A stretch of DNA of 12,045 nt from JBMOLC01 sp049324215 (GTDB lineage: Bacteria > Patescibacteriota > Microgenomatia > UBA8517). The notes beneath the pieces were generated by a model. The model ran no database searches. It was not told where the DNA came from and was given only the letters and a program-made list of their open reading frames with translations. Position 1 is the first letter of the stretch. Each line of letters starts with the position of its first letter. Shown here one piece after another: positions 8,543-12,045 of the stretch. Position numbers and translations under genes: made by a program. Where the stretch lies: positions 1-12,045 of the forward strand of contig JBMOLC010000022.1 of assembly GCA_049324215.1 (NCBI GenBank), read 5' to 3'.

Positions 8543-9165
8543 TGGCAGCTGTGACAAATTTTTTGGTAGAGAACTTAACTGCTTTAATTGCTAACTTTGG
8601 TCTCACGGCCGTCCTAATTTTGATGACGGCTGAGAGCGCCCTAATTCCTATTCCTTCGGAAATTACCATGCCTTTTGCAGGATTTCTAGCTGGTAGAGGA
8701 GTTCTAAATTTCTGGTTTGTGGTTTTTGTCGGGGCCTCGGGCAATCTCATCGGCTCACTTTTAGCTTATTGGCTGGGTTGGGCCAAAGGGGAAACCTGGG
8801 TGAGATTCGCCATCAGAAAGTGGGGAAAATGGTTTTTAATCCGTGAGGGAGAATACGACCAGGCCAAAAATTGGTTTACTCAATATGGCCAGGTGGTGAC
8901 CTTTACTTCCAGACTGTTACCAATCGTTAGAACTTTCATCTCGCTCCCAGCCGGAATTGCCAAGATGAACATTACCTATTTTTCGGTTCTGACTTTTGTC
9001 GGTTCCTTCATCTGGTCAACCTTCCTCGCCTACCTGGGACTGAAACTGGGACAAAATTGGCTGGCAATCGAGCCTTATTTTAGAAAGTTTCAGTTCGTAA
9101 TCGTCGGTCTGGGGGTAACAGCTATCGCCTTCTATCTTTATTCCCACCTAAAAAGGAGAAGCTAG
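8542..9165 (+). CDS. DedA family membrane protein
   Basis: This 207-residue integral membrane protein has about four to five hydrophobic segments (roughly 12-30, 40-78, 115-135, 145-170 and 184-201) and a basic tail (HLKRRS). DedA hallmarks are ESALIPIPSE with Glu31 and Glu40, a glycine-rich GNLIGSLLAYWLG segment (67-79), and the FTSRLLPIVRTFISLPAGIAKM block (121-142) with Arg124, Pro127, Arg130 and Gly138. Members of this superfamily act in lipid translocation, some as undecaprenyl-phosphate flippases, and in envelope and proton-motive-force homeostasis. The exact substrate cannot be read from this sequence. It is the last gene of the train, coupled to gpmI by TGATG. Its TAG lies within CTAG, which also encodes the stop of lexA on the other strand, leaving no room for a terminator between them. 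Confidence 0.88.
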   Translation: MAAVTNFLVENLTALIANFGLTAVLILMTAESALIPIPSEITMPFAGFLAGRGVLNFWFVVFVGASGNLIGSLLAYWLGWAKGETWVRFAIRKWGKWFLIREGEYDQAKNWFTQYGQVVTFTSRLLPIVRTFISLPAGIAKMNITYFSVLTFVGSFIWSTFLAYLGLKLGQNWLAIEPYFRKFQFVIVGLGVTAIAFYLYSHLKRRS

Positions 9166-9782
9166 TTTCTGCCGTATCTTCTAATTAACCCGACGACTTT
9201 GCCTTGGATTCTGACGTTCTTGACAAAAATTGGCTGCATTTTGGCATTAGCCGGTTCCAATCTGATTCTGGTTGCTTCCTTGAAAAAGCGCTTGAGGGTG
9301 GCCATGCCATTGTCGAGTAAGGCCACGACTATCTCGCCGTCATTTGCGCTGTCCGTCTGCTCGATAACCACATAATCGCCATCTCTTATCTGTTCTTCAA
9401 TCATGCTCTCGCCTCTAACCTGGAGGACATAGACCCTTTTTTCTCGGGAAACAAAATCGTTGGGAATGGACATTGAAGCGTTGGGGTCGGTGTAAGGCTC
9501 AATCGGGGCCCCAGCGGCAATAAAACCGAGGATCGGAACTTCCATCCCTTCCTCGCGAAAAGAAACCGGTCCGGTTAAATCGATGGCCCGGGTTTTTCCC
9601 TGTTTTCTTTTGATGAGCCCCTTTTCCTCTAAAGCAGCCAGGTGCTCATGAACGGTGGCCAATGAGGAGACACCGATGGCCTCGGCTATCTGTTTGAGGG
9701 TGGGAGCGCTACCGGTTGCCTGAATATGCTGTTTGATAAAATCTAGGATTTGCCCTTGTCTTTTGTAGATGATCGGAGCCAT
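9162..9782 (-). CDS. lexA: LexA SOS repressor (self-cleaving serine protease)
   Basis: LexA represses DNA-damage genes and cleaves itself when RecA filaments form. The 206-residue protein has an N-terminal winged helix (about 5-65, helix-turn-helix at 28-48, TLKQIAEAIGVSSLATVHEHL). Next come the scissile Ala90-Gly91 in GFIAAGAP, the nucleophile Ser126 in RGESM and the general-base Lys164 in ATLKRF. Every element needed for autocleavage is present. A start at 9818 would add 12 residues (MTYSGFVCILKY), but ATG 9782 matches the family N-terminus (YKRQGQILDFI) and lies just downstream of a strong promoter. The 9818 ATG would sit within or upstream of the -35 and would not be transcribed from it. 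The gene is divergent from uvrB and convergent with dedA, sharing the 4-base CTAG at the two stops. Confidence 0.95.
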   Translation of the reverse strand: MAPIIYKRQGQILDFIKQHIQATGSAPTLKQIAEAIGVSSLATVHEHLAALEEKGLIKRKQGKTRAIDLTGPVSFREEGMEVPILGFIAAGAPIEPYTDPNASMSIPNDFVSREKRVYVLQVRGESMIEEQIRDGDYVVIEQTDSANDGEIVVALLDNGMATLKRFFKEATRIRLEPANAKMQPIFVKNVRIQGKVVGLIRRYGRN

Positions 9783-9789
9783 ATACTTC

Positions 9790-9818
9790 AAAATACAAAC
9801 AAAACCCGAATATGTCAA
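9790..9818 (-). promoter_or_regulatory. lexA promoter, apparently leaderless
   Basis: On the minus strand, TTGACA (9818-9813) is followed after exactly 17 bases by TATTTT (9795-9790). Seven bases then separate the -10 from ATG 9782, so transcription should start at or one base before the A of the start codon. A perfect -35 and consensus spacing make this the best promoter in the window. Confidence 0.75.
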
Positions 9819-9837
9819 GACCCAAATTTAACCCAAA
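9804..9837. promoter_or_regulatory. Three ACCCRAA repeats, candidate LexA operator
   Basis: ACCCGAA at 9804-9810 and ACCCAAA at 9820-9826 and 9831-9837 all point the same way on the plus strand (TTYGGGT on the minus strand). Start-to-start spacings are 16 and 11 bases; 11 is about one helical turn. The first copy lies in the lexA -35/-10 spacer; the other two lie between the lexA -35 and the uvrB -10. The position would allow control of both genes. Operator function is inference: no CGAAC-N4-GTTCG or CTGT-N8-ACAG box is present. Confidence 0.35.
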
Positions 9838-9843
9838 AAGGTA

Positions 9844-9852
9844 TGGTAAAAT
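9844..9852 (+). promoter_or_regulatory. uvrB promoter, extended -10, leaderless
   Basis: TGGTAAAAT matches an extended -10 (TGn-TANAAT). Exactly six bases separate it from ATG 9859, so the predicted first transcribed base is the A of the start codon. The -35 region is poor, as is common with extended -10 promoters. There is no Shine-Dalgarno. Confidence 0.6.
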
Positions 9853-9858
9853 CAACTC

Positions 9859-12045
9859 ATGAAATTTAGACTCAAATCGGCCTTTAAACCGACTTTAGAC
9901 CAAGAAAAGGCTATTTCAAAGCTGGTGAGGGGTATTGAAAAAGGTGTACCTTACCAGGTTCTCCTGGGAGTGACCGGCTCGGGAAAAAGCTTATCTTATG
10001 GCGAGCCAGTTTTTGTCTTCGAACTCTCTAACAACCGTTGTAAACCCAAAGTTTTGCCAATAGGGGAATTAACCGAGAGTCTAGTAAGAAAAGCCGAGCA
10101 GGAAAAGACAGTTTACCTAACCTACAGTATAAATCCCAAAAGTGGAAAACAAGAGATAAAACCGATTAGACAATTTATACGGCACAGATCCCCAAGATAC
10201 ATGTATGAGGTTAAGACTACTTGTGGTCGGAAAATTATCGTCACAGGCGATCATAATTTTTGGGTTTTGAGAAACGGTAGATTAAAACTTATAAAAACAA
10301 AAGAGGTTAAAGAAAGCGATTATATACCTATTCCCAGAAAGATCGATATAAAAAACACCCGGCTTAAGAAAATATTGTTGCTTGAGTGGATTAAACGTCG
10401 TGCTTATTTCGATGCCTCTTTGCTATCTTCTTCTAACAAAAAACTCGCACTAAGTTTAAGAAAGGATGAGCGTCTTGCTCTGTCGTATTTACCAAAACTA
10501 AACATCGAAAGACAGAAACTGAGATCTATCAAAATAGGAAGACGGATAGGAAGAGAAACTCCACTGGTCATGAATATCACAACCAATCTTTTGTACTTCT
10601 TGGGACTTTTTATTGCCGAAGGTCACGCAGAAAAAAATTACTCTCTTTTAAGTGTTCATGAGAAAAAGCTACAGTTTTTATTCTTAAAATGGGCAAAATC
10701 TCTTAATCTAGTGCCCAAAGAGAGAAAACACCGTCCTGGCGATTTTCAAATAAACTACTCTATTTGGTCAGAAGTTCTGGCTAATTGGTGTGGGGCAAGA
10801 GCAAAGGAGAAAAGGCTACCACCTTGGTACATGGAGCTTTCGAATAGACAACTTTCTTTCTTACTTTCTGGCTATTTCAGCGGAGACGCGGGAGTGACTA
10901 AGAATGAAATTCAAGTCGCCTCTGCAAGCAAAAGGTTAATAAACGACCTTATGTACGCACTTCTACGTTTTGGAATAATTGCACGGGTAAGAGAAAAACC
11001 CAAAAGAGCAACCAATTCAAACATGGAGAGGGCAATTTATTATGAATTAACTATTTCTGGTTCTGAAAACCTCAAATTTTTTTTACAAGAGATAGGTTTC
11101 GTACTCAAGAGAAAGCAGAGAAAGCTAGAAGACATAATCCGGGAAATTCCGAATACAAATGTAGATTTAGTCCCTTTATGGGGGCCAGATATTAGGGAAA
11201 TAAGAACTGCCCTTCATTTATCTCAAAAAACGCTGGCTAATCTATCGTCCTGCACAAGAAGTCTAATTTCCCTTATAGAAAACAATAAAAGAAACCCCTC
11301 CAGAAACACGCTGGGAAATATTCTGAAAGTGTTTAGAAAGAGATTAAGGATTGAGAAAAGTGAGGCTACGACCCCAATCAGCTTTTTGGAATCTTTATGT
11401 AATGCTTTTTGGACCAAAGTTCGATTTATAAAAAGAATTAAGCGTTCATCTAAATACGTATACGATATTGCGGTAGAAAATAACGAAACATTCTTGGCAG
11501 GAAGAGGGGGAATTTATGTTCATAACACATTTACCGTGGCCAATGTAATTGAGCGGTTGGGTAGACCCACTCTGATCATTTCCCACAACAAAACCCTGGC
11601 TGCCCAGCTTTACCAGGAATTGAGGGATTTTTTCCCCGAAAACGCTGTCTCTTATTTTGTCTCCTACTATGACTTTTACCAGCCCGAGGCCTATATCCCG
11701 AGTACAGATACCTATATCGAGAAAGACGCTGACATCAACGAATTGATCGACAAACTGCGGCTCGCAACCACCACCAACCTGTTGACAAGAGCCGATACCA
11801 TCGTCGTGGCTAGCGTCTCCTGCATTTATAACATCGGCTCCCCCAAAGAATACGGCAACTTTGTTTTTGAATTTGCCGCAGGAATGAAGGTTGCAAGAGA
11901 AGAGATAATCGATCGACTCGTAGATTTACAATATGAGCGGGGCGATTTCGGTTTCCACCGGGGAACATTTAGGGTCAGGGGCGACACCATCGACGTCTAT
12001 CCTGCATATCAAGACGCAGGGGTCAGAATAGAACTCACCGCAGAT
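9859..12045 (+). CDS. uvrB: UvrB, excinuclease ABC subunit B, interrupted by an intein; 3' end outside window
   Basis: UvrB is the damage-verifying, ATP-dependent subunit of nucleotide excision repair and works with UvrA and UvrC. The frame is open without a stop to the window end. The host protein is 43 residues (MKFRLKSAFKP...QVLLGVTGSGK) before the intein and 173 visible residues after it (TFTVANVIERLGRP...), 216 of roughly 660. Joining them at 9987/11527 restores the Walker A motif GVTGSGKTFT. After splicing, SHNKTLAAQLY and the beta-hairpin residues YYDFYQPEAY (about 90-99), which clamp damaged DNA, are intact, as is GTFRVRGDTIDVYP near the end. Helicase motifs IV-VI and the UvrC-binding tail lie beyond the window. 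The start ATG fits the family N-terminus and the leaderless promoter. The shared upstream region with lexA suggests SOS control. Confidence 0.95.
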   Translation, partial: MKFRLKSAFKPTLDQEKAISKLVRGIEKGVPYQVLLGVTGSGKSLSYGEPVFVFELSNNRCKPKVLPIGELTESLVRKAEQEKTVYLTYSINPKSGKQEIKPIRQFIRHRSPRYMYEVKTTCGRKIIVTGDHNFWVLRNGRLKLIKTKEVKESDYIPIPRKIDIKNTRLKKILLLEWIKRRAYFDASLLSSSNKKLALSLRKDERLALSYLPKLNIERQKLRSIKIGRRIGRETPLVMNITTNLLYFLGLFIAEGHAEKNYSLLSVHEKKLQFLFLKWAKSLNLVPKERKHRPGDFQINYSIWSEVLANWCGARAKEKRLPPWYMELSNRQLSFLLSGYFSGDAGVTKNEIQVASASKRLINDLMYALLRFGIIARVREKPKRATNSNMERAIYYELTISGSENLKFFLQEIGFVLKRKQRKLEDIIREIPNTNVDLVPLWGPDIREIRTALHLSQKTLANLSSCTRSLISLIENNKRNPSRNTLGNILKVFRKRLRIEKSEATTPISFLESLCNAFWTKVRFIKRIKRSSKYVYDIAVENNETFLAGRGGIYVHNTFTVANVIERLGRPTLIISHNKTLAAQLYQELRDFFPENAVSYFVSYYDFYQPEAYIPSTDTYIEKDADINELIDKLRLATTTNLLTRADTIVVASVSCIYNIGSPKEYGNFVFEFAAGMKVAREEIIDRLVDLQYERGDFGFHRGTFRVRGDTIDVYPAYQDAGVRIELTAD
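9988..11526 (+). mobile_element. UvrB intein with LAGLIDADG homing endonuclease
   Basis: This is a 513-residue in-frame protein-splicing element. Block A begins at Ser1 (SLSYGEPVFVF). Block B is TGDHNF with Thr86 and His89. The first endonuclease motif is LGLFIAEGH (205-213, acidic Glu211). Block D resembles KRLPPWYMEL. The second endonuclease motif is LLSGYFSGDAG (292-302, acidic Asp300), followed by block H ASKRLINDLMYALLRFGI. Block F is YVYDIAVENNETFLAG (490-505) and block G ends GIYVHN with His512-Asn513. The next residue is Thr. Both acidic endonuclease residues and all splicing residues are present, so activity in splicing and homing is plausible. It is AT-richer than the host gene: two hand-counted 60-base lines in the intein (from 10441 and 11041) have 23 and 16 G+C, against 26 and 35 in uvrB (from 11701 and 11761). 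This suggests recent acquisition. Confidence 0.95.
11185..11350 (+). other. XRE-like helix-turn-helix domain nested in the intein
   Basis: Intein residues about 400-455 read as a Cro/C1-type domain: PDIREIRTALHLSQKTLANL, then 'SSCTRSLISLIENNKRNPSRNTLGNILKVF'. It shows the usual spacing of a first helix (IREIRTAL), the LSQKTLANLS turn, a recognition helix (TRSLISLIENN) and the closing RNPSRNTLGNILKVF helix. It lies between endonuclease block H and splicing block F, so it is part of neither core. A role in DNA target recognition by the endonuclease, or in regulation, is inference. Confidence 0.75.

Noticed and set aside
9783..9818. Longer lexA start adding 12 residues
   Set aside because: That ATG coincides with the -35 element of the predicted promoter, and the extra residues do not match LexA.
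9783..9858. Canonical SOS boxes (CGAAC-N4-GTTCG, CTGT-N8-ACAG)
   Set aside because: Neither pattern is present; ATACTTCAAAATAC near the lexA start is only a weak partial palindrome (4 of 7 pairs).
9988..11526. Group I intron or free-standing endonuclease gene in uvrB
   Set aside because: The frame is continuous with uvrB on both sides and has intein blocks A, B, F and G with precise protein junctions.
1..12045. CRISPR arrays, tRNA or rRNA genes, insertion sequences
   Set aside because: I saw no regularly spaced repeats, cloverleaf-like segments or transposase motifs; genes fill nearly all bases.

Overview
The window looks like chromosomal DNA of a streamlined bacterium, most likely a member of the Candidate Phyla Radiation (Patescibacteria), possibly Microgenomates-like. 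This is an inference from several traits together: a bifunctional phosphoglucose/phosphomannose isomerase, a very short DNA polymerase III delta-like subunit, PEP synthase embedded in a glycolytic cluster, genes joined by 1-4 base overlaps, almost no Shine-Dalgarno sequences, and an intein. LexA, UvrB and HolA rule out an archaeon despite the archaeal flavour of some families. No rRNA marker is present, so the phylum is not proven.

Bases 1-9165 hold one tightly packed plus-strand gene train. It runs from the tail of a putative HExxH metallopeptidase to a short HolA-like delta subunit, phosphomannomutase/phosphoglucomutase, bifunctional PGI/PMI, PEP synthase, enolase, cofactor-independent phosphoglycerate mutase and a DedA membrane protein. 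The central five genes interconvert hexose phosphates and link 3-phosphoglycerate, 2-phosphoglycerate, PEP and pyruvate. This supports lower glycolysis/gluconeogenesis and supply of sugar phosphates for the cell surface. An internal promoter probably lies just upstream of ppsA.

Bases 9162-9782 hold lexA on the minus strand. Its stop overlaps the dedA stop in a shared CTAG. A 76-base divergent promoter region separates lexA from uvrB (plus strand, 9859 to the window end). Both promoters place the transcription start at or next to the ATG, so both mRNAs look leaderless. Three copies of ACCCRAA lie between and within the promoters and could be an operator.

The most striking object is inside uvrB. 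A 513-residue intein (9988-11526) splits the Walker A motif between its lysine and threonine (GVTGSGK / TFT). It has Ser at position 1, a two-motif LAGLIDADG endonuclease with both acidic residues present, an XRE-like helix-turn-helix placed between the endonuclease and the C-terminal splicing block, and a His-Asn end followed by Thr. UvrB should therefore have no ATPase site until the intein splices out. uvrB is cut off by the window end.
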